From Pachypanchax playfairii (lineage: Eukaryota; Chordata; Actinopteri; Cyprinodontiformes; Aplocheilidae), in contig SSNP01000041.1 of assembly GCA_006937955.1 (NCBI GenBank), forward strand, positions 3,779,572 to 3,843,571: a stretch of DNA of 64,000 nt. Direction: 5' to 3'. Shown here piece after piece: positions 48,528 to 59,000 of the stretch. The notes under the pieces were generated by a model, which was not told the DNA's origin, ran no database searches, and saw nothing but the letters and a program-made list of their open reading frames with translations. A program made the translations under genes and the position numbers. Numbering within the stretch: the stretch's first letter is position 1; each line of letters begins with the position of its first letter.

Positions 48528-48786
48528 AAAACAGTATTCTTTGCTCTCATAGGCTAGTTTGGTAGCCAATCAGAGTCCATCAAATTCGAACAATGAATAT
48601 GAACGAGCTGCTGACAAAGCAGCCTGACGGAAGGAGCCGGAACCACCCGAATTTTAATACAGACAGATTGAAAGGTCTGTTAATCAGTGTTTCCTGACGT
48701 TTTTTAGATATAAAATGTTTCATTACTGGTTAATACTTAAGAAATAACCACAAAGTCCTGAAATGTGTATGAAATGGCCTCTTTAA
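48528..48786 (-). mobile_element. MITE family A, copy 7 (truncated)
   Basis: Begins inside the family at ACAGTATTCTTTGCTCTCAT and runs to GAAATGGCCTCTTTAA with TTAA at the right. The other half is missing. It abuts the LTR-like block, which may have caused or marked the truncation. Confidence 0.82.
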
Positions 48787-49291
48787 GTTTAGTGCAGATA
48801 CCATAACCTCTGCATCACGGTATATAAAGCTAAAGAAACAATGATTGATTTCAATTACATCATACATTTCACTGTAAATGATACTGCTTGGGAGAGGGCC
48901 TGTTTGTTGACAAAGTTGATCTTTCTCAAATCTACGATGCTGCTCTCAGATTAAGTATTGCTCACACAACAATTCTGTGATATCTCCTGAATCCTTCTCT
49001 CTTGCACTCAAAACTCCTGCAGGCACGATGGAACTCAAGCTCTCAGATTTTTAGCTTGCTTGTGGATTTCTACTGTCCAATCTTGGATTGCTGCGTTAAC
49101 CCCCACCAGCCAATGGAATGGCAGTATGTGACTGTGACATCATTGTCTTTTGGAGGTCCTCTTGTTTTACTCAAGGCAGTTAGCAACATTCCTCAACCTG
49201 TGTGTTTTATAGATAAAGACTTCTTCTAAAAGTAAAAAATCCTCTTTGTTTTTTAAAAAAGGCCCTGAAAGTCATTGCATTTGTTTGTCAC
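48787..49291. other. non-coding spacer
   Basis: No feature recognised. Confidence 0.5.

Positions 49292-49375
<84 letters not shown>
49292..49375. repeat. (AAT)n microsatellite
   Basis: About 28 uninterrupted AAT triplets. Likely polymorphic in length. Confidence 0.97.
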
Positions 49376-49376
<1 letters not shown>

Positions 49377-50399
49377 TTATTATTTATGGTTTTTATTATT
49401 ACTTTTTTCTGCGTGTTTGATTTTACGCAGATGTTTTTTTGGATGTTTATATAAATATGTTAATTCTAGGATTTGGGGGATTTAAGCTTATTTTGCAACT
49501 TAAAGGATAACATGTATTTAGATTCTGTGGTATTTGTTAAAGCCACAGTATAATGGAGCACGGGAGGTGAAAATGTTTACTTTTGGGACTTTACATTTAT
49601 AGATTTGCTTTTGGTGTTGTTGATGTTTTTGTTTTGTTTATTGACCTGGGTAAATGCAGAGTTTCTGACTTATGTTCCACTTTACACAACACAGAAATCT
49701 GGATCAGAAAAATGGGTGAGTGGTCTGAACTTGATGGCCCCTTAACTTAACAGATACCACAGTCTGTGAGTGTGGACGTGATATATGGTCATTTTGTTGA
49801 AGTATCATTGTGCTACTCGTCATATTCCTAACTGTGTGGGCACAGGCAAGTAGTTAAAAGATGTGAGGGGGCATTAGTTTTAACTGGAACATTTGCCCAG
49901 GGGCCTTACTCCCACCACCATGTGTCTGCTGAGTAGACCACTGTTAATGTTGGGGGATAATGTATGGGTCCCAGTGCTAACTCCCTGCCTTTTACATCTC
50001 AATCAGGTCACTCTAGTTTATTTATATATTGTCAAGGGGCAGAGGGAGAGAGTGGGGGGGGGGGAGCAAGAGATGAATGTGGCAGATTTTTATTTTCTCG
50101 CTCTTGTTCTCTATTTAGTTAGCAAAAAGCTTTTATAATGAATTTGGAAGGCGGCACAGATCCAAGTGTTTGAAATTCCCAGGGTGCCGCTAAGTGAAAG
50201 ATGGAGGGCGAAGGAGTGTAGAGAAGCTGAAATAATACACTGCTGTTTCTTGAAATATAAAATGGATTTAAAAAAAAATCTACATCAATTAATCTTAATT
50301 TTTTTCCCATGCTGCTTACTTTCCTTCATTTGAATTTCCTTCTTTTCCTCCACTTCTCCCTCCTCACGTTGCACCCCTCTACAGTCTACTCTTACCCTG
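49376..50399. other. non-coding stretch
   Basis: No gene is seen. A nine- to ten-G run lies at about 50055-50064 next to GAGAG-rich sequence. Confidence 0.55.
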
Positions 50400-50670
50400 T
50401 TGGTCGCACGCTATTAAACAAACATTCCTAATATTTTGAGCTGGCTGGCAGTTTGAATTCATCTTGCCGACGCATCTTGTTTCTCTCAAGCTCTGACTGT
50501 TTTGACATGCGCCTCGATTAAATTATAAACAAGCAGGCCTCCTGATGGTGATGCTGGAGCCACTAATTTCCCTAATTGTTTGCAGTTGTCTGGGAGGCGA
50601 GGCTTGGAGGCCCAGGCATGATCTCCCTGACTGGCATGGTTGACTTAAAGGGAACACAAAGTGGGAGGGA
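50400..50670. promoter_or_regulatory. candidate conserved non-coding island
   Basis: Contains CGCACGCTATTAAACAAAC, TGACATGCGCCTCGATTAAA followed by TTATAAACAAGCAGG, and CACTAATTTCCCTAATTG. Complex, non-repetitive, with homeodomain and forkhead-like (TAAACAA) cores. Texture-based inference. Confidence 0.28.
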
Positions 50671-50861
50671 CGAGGGAAATGGAGAAGCAGAGGAGGAAGA
50701 AAGAGGGAGCAGAAAGCCTGGGTGGGTGAGGAGTTACAGCAGGTAAAACAGAGGGCTGAGGAAGGAAATTAGAGTGGAGGTGCAATTAAGAGGTTCTCAT
50801 CTGGTTTACTCACTGGCCTTCACACAACCATTAATGCCCACAATGGCTGGCCTGCAGAGGC

Positions 50862-50863
<2 letters not shown>

Positions 50864-50940
<77 letters not shown>
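50864..50940. repeat. (TG)n microsatellite
   Basis: About 37 TG units with one GGG interruption at about 50897-50899. It abuts the telomere-like dispersed repeat to its right. Confidence 0.97.
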
Positions 50941-50942
<2 letters not shown>

Positions 50943-51235
50943 TTGTATTTCTGACCTCCTGAGGACCAGTTTCCTGACTTTTACTATCTTTCTGGGGTCC
51001 GAGGGTTCTTGTGGGGACCGAAGCCTGGTCCCCATGAGGGGGACTCCCCTTTTTAGGGTTAGGGGTTAGGTTTATAGGTATGGTGTGAATAGAGTTTTAG
51101 TTAGTCTTAGGGTTAGTTATAGATCAGTAATGGTTAAGGTTAGGAAAAGGGTTTGGGTTAGGTATAAATCTAGTTACTAAAATCAATGGAAGTCAATGGA
51201 CGGTCCCCATAAGGATAACAAAACATTTACCATGT
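50941..51235. repeat. dispersed repeat with degenerate TTAGGG motifs
   Basis: After the TG array the sequence shows TGAGGACCAG..CTTGTGGGGACC..TGGTCCCCATGAGG, then imperfect TTAGGGTTAGGGGTTAGG-type units (about 51053-51160), then CAATGGACGGTCCCCATAAGG. The GGGGACC/GGTCCCC pairs give it inverted symmetry. I recognise it as a common fish interspersed repeat flanked by TG arrays. It is not an obvious true telomeric array. Confidence 0.6.
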
Positions 51236-51240
51236 CTTCC

Positions 51241-52319
51241 AGACATCTTATCCAGAGGTCAACAATAATATACCAACAAATACGTATATGTAATTAAAAA
51301 AAACAGGGTTTGAAGTAGAAGTTTTGAATTGTTAGACCACACAAATTCATATTTAACATTCTAAGATTATTATGTTCTTGACTTCAACACAAAAATCTTT
51401 CAGTTTAGAATAAACAAGCCAGGAGAGGAACATCAAATGAACAAGTGATCTGGTGCCACAATAATGTGATAAAAGGAAATGTTCTTTTTTTCTATTTAAG
51501 TTTTTACAACAGAGAATAAAATATAAAGTTGGTATGGCATGGAAAAAAATAAAACACTGACATGTCAAATTACGGTATGTTGACGTTTATATATTTGGAG
51601 CCAGTTTGAACCTAAAAGATCAACCTGGTTGCATTTGACACAGTCATTTCTTGGGTTTGCAGCACCTTCCAAAATTAGTTTGGACTAGAGGAAATTTTGA
51701 GTGAAACAAGCAAATAATATTAACATAATTGCATTTTTAGACATCGTGTCAACAGATTATTTCCTATTTAAGAATTGTGGAGCAGATATGGGCAGAAGAT
51801 CTTTAGTCCTTCAACTAAAATATAAGAAAAATTTTAGTATTGTTCAAAAACAAATCAGAAGTGATTTCTGTATTTCTTATTTTACATGGAAAAAGTCATT
51901 AAACCATTCACAGGATTTGCAGTGCATAATGAACAACAGAGCAACTAGACATGATCTGATCTGTGATCCCTCAAACAGCATCAAAAACTCTAATGCATCA
52001 GCAGCTGATAGGATGGATGTTCATATATGTTAACAAATAAAAATAAAGCAAATCAAACATGAAATTCATTCTGTCTGCAAAATACATTTCAGTTCAGTTG
52101 GAAAAAGTTCCAAATATGAAACAGATATGCTGAAACTGAATTGTTTGAGTTTTTGTACTTGGTGCTTTAGAATCCAGAAACATTTGTCAAAAGAAAAAAA
52201 CTGTCCCTAAGTGTTGTTTTTGAGTCCTAAATCTTTTAATCTTAATCTTTTCTTCCTTACTAATTTCAAGTAGTACATTAGATTAAGTTCCCACAGTTAG
52301 ATTAAAATAAAACACTGCA
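51241..52319. other. AT-rich non-coding stretch
   Basis: No gene or repeat recognised. Open frames of up to 110 codons are AT-driven. Confidence 0.6.
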
Positions 52320-52740
52320 CTGATATCATGCCGCCCGACGGCTGTCCTGTCCTGCTTTTCCGTGGATGGGATGTGTGTCTGTGCATTGTGTGCTAAACTG
52401 CTGAAGATGAAAGGCTTCTGAACAGAGCTGTGAATGTTATCCATGCTGGCATCAACTGACAGGCATCGTTACCTGCCAGACAGGAGTGCAGTCATATCAT
52501 TGCTGTCATCACCCAATCTCTGGTGTCCCCTGTGTGTGGATGTGATGGTTAATTTAGCATGACAGCAGAGATGGTGGCAGCTATTGTTGTTGAGCAGGTG
52601 AGCTAATACAATTCTCTTACGTAGAGATGAGGTGAATCACGCACACAAGCTTCTTCAAGTCGTAGCATTGATTCAGAAAGAAGAAGAAGTGGTGATAACC
52701 AGTTCTGGCATCATCTCTGCCAGTCGTAGTCTGATTCATT
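52320..52740. promoter_or_regulatory. candidate conserved non-coding island
   Basis: Base-balanced block with ATGCCGCCCGACGGCTGTCC, GGTTAATTTAGCATGACAGC and GTCATCACCCAATCTC motifs. Non-repetitive. Low confidence. Confidence 0.2.
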
Positions 52741-52901
52741 GAGATTTATATTATATAACCAAAATAGTATTAGAATGTATTTATGGAAAGAATTTGTATT
52801 TCTTCGTATGCAGTTGGATAATTTCAGATCTTTAATGGGGCGTAAGGATTGTCAACCAGCAGCCTTGAGCTATAAGTGGCTAATAATAAACAGTGCATAC
52901 T

Positions 52902-53340
52902 TTAAAGCAGTACAAAATAACTTTTATAACTTTAAGCTACTGTTTTGAAACTTGTCTAGGTGGATACTCACTGATGGCTTAAAATTGACTAAATAACTTC
53001 AGTAATTTGGGTCACAGCAGGAAGTGGTGTTCTGATGATTTATGCTGCCCTGATGAAAAATGCCTCCATCGTACGAATTAACAACTTATTTCATAATGAA
53101 ATGTCATTAGAAGTTTATACAGTATTCTTGTTTATGGTGAGTGTGTTCTGTTAATTATTTAATCATATTTTTATGATCCTTCCCTGATATTTTCTATATA
53201 AAAGCACTCTGGGTCCTTATCGGCCATTGTTGGGTCCTTCTCCTCTGGGTGTGTCCAAACATTTGCCTGACAATGCAAAGACAGTAAAAATAACATCATA
53301 TTAAGTGTTCCTTTCAACCTGGCAGAAATTTCATGTCAAA
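52902..53340 (-). mobile_element. MITE family B, second copy (truncated)
   Basis: Starts TTAAAGCAGTACAAAATAAC and is the reverse complement of 13.73-14.20 kb block by block (AAACTTGTCTAGGTGGATAC, TTGTTTATGGTGAGTGTG, TGGGTCCTTATCGGCC). Similarity fades at about 53.34 kb and the second terminus is missing. Confidence 0.75.
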
Positions 53341-54142
53341 ATTTCTAAAGTTATTGTAATTTTTCTTTTTGCTTCTCTTCACTCGTCACATTACTTTACC
53401 AAATTTAGTTTATTCTAGATGGAGTGTGTTGAGTGCTGACTGCTCTATCAACTTATTAACCTTTTCAGTAAAGGAAGCTTATTATGCAACTTGCTGTGGT
53501 ACATACTGAATTCAATATGCACCAGATGTCTGCAGATGTGCATGTGAGAAAGGTTCCAGCAAACTGTGTGATACAATCTGATAAATTAGACAGTAAATTG
53601 ATACAATGTTGGAGACACATGCTCATCTGATTTCAGTTTTTAGCACAAGCAATATGTAAAACCACAGATATTACTTATTTTCATGGTAGTAAATATTTAA
53701 ATGATTTCATGTTTACCTTTGCTCTGCATGAATAGCCAGAGACCAGAGGTGGAAGCACCTAGAGTCCTGCCAACATTCTGTGGACTATTTGTTTGAGTGC
53801 ATTAAGATTAACAAGCAAAGAGAATAAGTGACAGGTGTCCATTCAACCAGGACATGTGACTCAATGCAGTTAATGCCTAATGAGAATTCACCATCAACAG
53901 TCACAAATCCTGAAAATAATGGTTACTCACTGACAGTATGCTGCAAACTGCCACATTCCTTCAGGCGATAAATCAGACACCCCCAGCCTTCCACAAAATA
54001 CACTGACAAAACAGGTGAAGATTAGAAACAATAATCTTTCAATTGTTTTCTTCTCATTTTGATTTAAAAGACCCAATTTTGGACTCCTTTCTTTCAAATT
54101 CAGTTGCTGAACTTATGTTTGCTCACCTGTCCTCTGCCTCAG
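53341..54142. other. non-coding stretch
   Basis: No gene or recognised repeat. Confidence 0.55.
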
Positions 54143-54145
54143 TTA

Positions 54146-54792
54146 TGCCCCTTTTCCACCGACAAATCGGCACGGCGCGCTTGAGAGCAGTACAGTATAG
54201 CGCGGATCAACTCGCTTGATGTGGTGGAAACATAAAGCGGACGTAAGTGGGGATAGGGGCGTGCCCATCTGGCTATGAAAAGTGGGGCGCAAAAGTCTTT
54301 GTCCGCGACGTCACAGCGCGTGAAACAACAACAACAATGGCGGATATACGTGTGTTTTTGTACTTTGCACTCTGTCTGTGGTTCATTTTGGTTGGTTTGA
54401 TTTTTGGTTCTTGTGGAGGAAGTTGCTATTGTCCAAAGTCAATTGTATTTTAAAATAAAATATTTGTATGGTTGCTGGGAGTTTTTTTAAAGCCTTCTGC
54501 GGGAGCGCTTCTGAATCACACCACGTGGACACCACACACAGCCGAGCCAATCAGAGGCTACCACTACGTAGGTAGTCGTGTCACTGGTAGCAGTTTACTG
54601 GACCAATCAGTAGACAGGTGGGCGTGTGGGCCCGCTTTGGGCCGCTTCGGACCACCGAGGAGGTGGTCTGAAAAAAGAGGCCGGGTTGGCGCGAAATGAT
54701 GCGGTTAAGACCCGAGAAAGGCGGTGGAAAAGGGTCCGCAGGGGGCTAAAGTGAACCGAGCCGCACCGTGTTCTGTCGGTGGAAAAGCGGCA
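54146..54792 (+). mobile_element. PIF/Harbinger-like MITE, copy 2
   Basis: Same inverted ends as the 17.5-kb element (TGCCCCTTTTCCACCGACA), again with TTA on each side (54143-54145 and 54793-54795). It differs from copy 1 by a few substitutions and a short insertion (TCTGGCT near 54270). Same orientation as copy 1. Carries the same two CCAATCAG boxes, short ATG frame and AATAAA. Confidence 0.87.
54337..54453 (+). other. 38-codon open frame inside Harbinger-like MITE, copy 2
   Basis: Same start context (AACAATGGCGG), length and stop as the frame at 17679. The three base differences change I to V, R to C and H to Y. The residues MADIRVFLYFALCLWF and GSCGGS are retained. Interpretation as for copy 1: a leftover protein start or a chance frame kept by recent common ancestry. 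Confidence 0.4.
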
Positions 54793-54909
54793 TTAGGTCA
54801 CTCCTATCACCCCCATAATTTAACCTGTTTGCTCAGAAAACCATTTTATTTATAGTTTTCTTTTTTGACACAGTACTGTAAAGCACTCAATTTACTGTTT
54901 TGTCTGTTT

Positions 54910-55057
54910 TGACTCTCACACAAGGTTAGGAGATCTGGATCATGACCAAAAGAATAAGATTCCAGATGAAAGCAGCTAAACCAGTGGTTGGGTTCTGCCT
55001 TAGATATAAAATCAGGAACTCTGTTATCTCAAAGCAGAGCCCCTGCTCCTCCTCACC
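54910..55057 (+). pseudogene. RTE/Rex3-like ORF2 C-terminal fragment
   Basis: GGAGATCTGGATCATGACC.., GATTCCAGATGAAAGCAGC and GGGTTCTGCCTTAGATATAA line up with the RTE 'EL/IWVMTKRTRSRIQAAEMSFLRRVAGLCLRDR' region at nucleotide level. It ends at CCCCTGCTCCTCCTCAC ('EPLLLH'), where another element begins. The same region is seen in the 62.2-kb copy. Frames are broken. Confidence 0.65.
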
Positions 55058-55215
55058 AACAGGATAAATATAGTTCTGTTTTATCTTTAGTTGTAAGAAT
55101 TTCTATGACATCCAGATGTTATGTAAACACTGTGTAAGGGAATATCAGTATCAGAAGATGAAGAAATGTACAGCTGTAAATCATCTGCATAGTTTTGATG
55201 TTACATTATCTTTTT
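55058..55215 (-). pseudogene. LINE reverse transcriptase fragment with intact YADD
   Basis: On the minus strand NYADDLQLYISSSSDTDIPL contains the complete YADD catalytic motif of non-LTR reverse transcriptase, followed by the LQLY..S context of L2/CR1-type enzymes. Only about 50 codons remain and downstream stops appear. It abuts the plus-strand RTE fragment at about 55.06 kb. Confidence 0.7.
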
Positions 55216-55363
55216 GAATAAAAGGACTGGGCCAAGAGGGTGGTGGAATCAGTGGGTCAAGCAGCTGCTTCGGAGCCCTGGGATTTTGTTGTCCTTCTTG
55301 GGGGAAGAGCAACCAGAGAGAATCGGTTAACCTTGCGCCGTACGATGAATTCTCGCGAGATTT

Positions 55364-55633
55364 GGGCGACTGTGGCTCAGTGGTTAGAGCGGTTGTCCTC
55401 CAACTTGAAGGTTGGTGGATTGATCCGGGCTTCCACCGCCACATGTTGAAGTGTCCTTGGGCAAGACATTGAACCCCATGTTGCCCCCCGATCTGCTTAT
55501 CGGGTTGTGTGAGTGTTAGCCCCTACCCTCTGCCGTGTGAATGGGTGAATGAAAAAAAAAACTGTAGTGTGAAGCACTTTGGGGGTCGTAGGACCTAATT
55601 AAAGTGCTATACAAGTGCACACCATTTACCATA
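55364..55633 (+). mobile_element. tRNA-derived SINE
   Basis: Starts with a tRNA-like head: A-box-like TGTGGCTCAGTGGTTAGAGC and a B-box-like GGTGGATTGATCC. It continues with GTGTCCTTGGGCAAGACATTGAACCCC and GTGTGAATGGGTGAATGAAA, and ends GTGAAGCACTTTGGGGG..AAAGTGCTATACAAGTGC..CCATTTACC. This order is that of a well-known fish SINE family with a LINE-derived 3' end. Close to full length. A tRNA gene caller might report the head, but it is not a tRNA gene. Confidence 0.85.
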
Positions 55634-55654
55634 ACCATTTGGAGTTTTCCAAAC

Positions 55655-56079
55655 CATCTTGTATTGCTCCTGCTAAAACCGTCTATCATGGTAAAAAAAA
55701 ATTTGGCCCAATCATGTGTTAGCATTGTGCTTTGAGGCGGGTGTTCAGGTATGATTGGCAGCAAGTGCCCAGGCAGGCAAAGCAAAACAAACATGGCTGA
55801 ACCGGTGGATGTACACATAGAAGCAACTAATGAATCTGTTTTAGGACTAGAGACGATTTTTTTTTTTTAAATGAGCAACGGTAAGAACTTTGTGCATTGA
55901 TGGTAACAATGTGTGTGCTTTACTCCTGACTGGAGTTGCAAGAGCTTGATTTACTGTGATTGGCTAAAGACAAATCATGGTAGGTGGGCACTTGCTGGCT
56001 CGTCCTCCAATCAGCTTAATATATTATATCAGATGTCCCTCCCTTTCATAAACGGTTTCAAATGGAGCAGTTCCAGATG
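55655..56079. mobile_element. TIR element carrying CCAAT boxes and ATG frame
   Basis: Left CATCTTGTATTGCTCC..AAAACCGTCTATCATGG is matched in inverted form by the right end, whose reverse complement reads CATCTGGAACTGCTCC..GAAACCGTTTATGAAAGG. The imperfect inverted repeats are about 38 bp. Inside are ATTGG/CCAAT boxes (about 55700, 55755, 55960, 56008) and a short ATG frame. Outer boundary and target duplication unresolved. It follows the SINE directly. Confidence 0.6.
55793..55870 (+). other. 25-codon open frame inside TIR element
   Basis: AAACATGGCTGAACC opens MAEPVDVHIEATNESVLG and runs to a poly-T and TAA. It has the same layout as the frames in the Harbinger-like and 8.5-kb elements: CCAAT boxes, ATGG context, short acidic start. 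Function unknown, and it may be a truncated transposase or host start. Confidence 0.28.
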
Positions 56080-59000
56080 TATGTGTTTCCCTGACTTGAC
56101 AAGAGGTGGGGCTACACATAGATCTGGCAGAGCCAGGTTAAGGATCAGGGGCCAGAGTGGATTTAGGTGAAGAAATTTCACGGCATGCGAGCGCTGGCAG
56201 GGGTCGCGAGCCTGGTGTCCAGACTGCTAGAGGCCTTTTTCTGTTGTTGTGGCTGCGGCATCCGTGCACTGGATGTTGCTGTAGTGTTTGTGTTCCATTT
56301 TCCACCATTAAATTGTGTTTTGTAATTACTTTGAAAGATTAACACAGCCAACATGCGTTTTATTCATAACTGATATTGCAAAATTTACTACCAGTTTGAC
56401 TATAATGTAAATCCTAGTTCCATATTTGCTGTCAGGTAGCAGTTGAAGCAGATGTTTGTTCCAAAGGGCTGCCCGAGGCTGTTCTGCATTGCCCACATCT
56501 GGGTTTGTCAACTCATCTTGTCAAACCTTCTACCCATCCTGCATCACTGCCTGAGGGACTTCAGGCAGTACCAAGGGTAGGAGGTAAAAGGATAAAGGAA
56601 CAGGTAAATCAGGTGTTTTTTATTTGATCTGCCTGAACAGATTAACCTGATTTTATCTCATTTCATGAAAAAAATAATAAGTTCATTTGGTTTATTTGTG
56701 CATGTTACATTCAAAGAAATTCAAAACAACAATTTCCAGGTGATTTCTTCAACTAATACCCTTTTTACTGCTGCTGTAGTGGAATAATTTTTCAGAGTAT
56801 ATTCAGGACTTCCGTTTAAAGAATTTAAGTAAATCCTTTGATGTATGAAATTATTACATTTGCCCTTATACATATTTCATGTTCCAGTCCAAATTAGTTA
56901 TTCCGGGGTTTAGAGAAATGCTGAGTGTGATTTATTTTTAATCACAGCAGCTGTTTACCTTCTCATATTGAAGATCTCGGCTGACAAAGACGCAGACTAG
57001 TTGAGACAAACCTGACCCCATGTGACCAGCTCCCTTTTTTATTCACGCAACATTTTACTCAGGAAATGGCCGTGTTCCAATTTTCAGCAGGCTGTCAGAA
57101 CACTCGTCAGGTCAAACAAACACAACCGTGCTGTCTTGCCACATTCACTCAGTCTCCCAAAGCAACATCTGAAAGTATTCTGATCAACTCAAAGTGTCAC
57201 AAGCCATTCATGGAAGAATCCAATGAAACATGCAAGAAGCAGCTGTTAATGTCACCGTGGCATTTAGGCTATTGAATGTCTGACGACGTTGATTGTTTCT
57301 TTCCCCTTTAGTCCATAAGTAGCTGCTACAACTGCCTTCTGTTTTTGGGTGTATCAGCATTGACATGAAGCAATCCCATGCCACAAGTCTACCAGCTGCC
57401 TCACTGCTCCATGCAAAGCTCCAGAGAACAATCCATGACAATCTCTCTCTTTAAGACTCAAATCTGCAAGGTCTTCTTCCAGACAACATCACTATTAAAG
57501 CAGGGCAGTAATCTCCTTTTATTCTTCATTGTTTTTTTTTAGTCAAGCTGAAGATCTGTTACTGTTCTTGACCCAAGATGACTGAGAGGTTATCAATATA
57601 TCTTCTGAGCACAGCAGGCGGCCACAGGTGTGTGTGAGCCCACTCAACAGAAACCCTCCCTTTTGATGCTGCTTTGTGAGTAATAATAGTTAGCAACAAC
57701 AGCTGTGCCCCTTCTACTGCTTTCACCTCTAATGTTCTTTAATCAGCCTTCTATCAGGCCTAATGCCCTGCAGTGGTGCCCTCACAGCTGTCTGAGGGGC
57801 CCTGGGTACCCATACACCTGTCAATCTCCCTCTGCCTCATTTACACACAAAGACAAACAAAAGCATGGGCCAAAAACAGGAAAGAAACACAGAGAAAATA
57901 TTTAACAGTAAGGTGAGATTTCCCTTTGGGCTGCATCTGGATTTGGATAGTCTTTGCTCGGTGTGTTTTTTTTAGTCTAAGCTGAGAAGGCATTTATTAC
58001 CCTCAGTTAGAAAACCAGTTTAATTATCTGTTTTCAGCGTATAGTTCACCTCATATTTTGTCTTCATAAATTAGCAATTAATCAGGTTGTAGTTCTTCTA
58101 TTGAATAACTTTTATTTTCTTAAAGATGCATCACCTAATTACATCAAATGAACTTAAACATTCGGTCTAAAAGTCTATTACCTCAGAATCATACATTTGG
58201 TAAGAATAAAATCTTGAATAAAATACAATAAAATCATCTCCCCAGAGACTTCCCATAAGGTATCACACTAGCTGAAGCTAAAAGCTAAGCTAATTTCATA
58301 TAAGTGTACCCAGACTGCAGCTAGCAACTATCTTGGTGAGCCACAAACCTCTGGGTGGTCTGCCACATTCTTTACTGCTTGTCTGTCTGCATGTCTGTCC
58401 TGACTAAAATGAGCTGACTGCGTTTCAACTTCTGATGAAGCTGCCACTCAAGAGAAGGAAGCTGATAAAACTGAGAAAACACCCCACATGCTCCTTAGGC
58501 TTTTTATGACAGTGCATATGTGTGAGGAAGAGTTCAAGCCTGCTAACCCCCCCGCTGCTCCATTTAAAACCCTGCCTGCTAATGAATACCAGCTCCATAA
58601 GACCTTAGGCGGGAGGGGTAAAAGCCCACCAATTGGGCAAATAATGAGTTGAATTAGGAGATTTAGGGGTGACGTACAAGAAGAATGGGTAGGGTGGTAC
58701 TGAATGAAAACCAGAGGTGCTTACCACAGAGCTGCAAAGCAGAGAGGCTGTGGGCTGGAGAAGACAGATGTATCCTTCCTGTAATGCTCTCCTAAACACA
58801 TTTAGCAAAGCAATATCAATTGTATCTTACTCAACCTTCTTCTACATCATGTTTGCCGATGCATTTTAGGGTGACATGTTTTGTAGCATTTAAATTAAAG
58901 TGCGCCTTCATTGTTTATCTTTCTTGGCAATGTAAAGTGATAGTTTGATGATGTTAATTTCATCCAGGGAACATTCAAAAAGGCCTTTTTGGTCAAACAA

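Noticed and set aside
49292..49375. CRISPR-like or satellite array
   Set aside because: A pure AAT microsatellite with no spacers. No CRISPR array exists in the window.
50774..51069. Frames with VCVCV or THTHT repeats
   Set aside because: Direct translation of the TG microsatellite.
55364..55436. tRNA gene
   Set aside because: The A and B boxes belong to the head of a SINE. There is no good acceptor stem and the SINE body follows.
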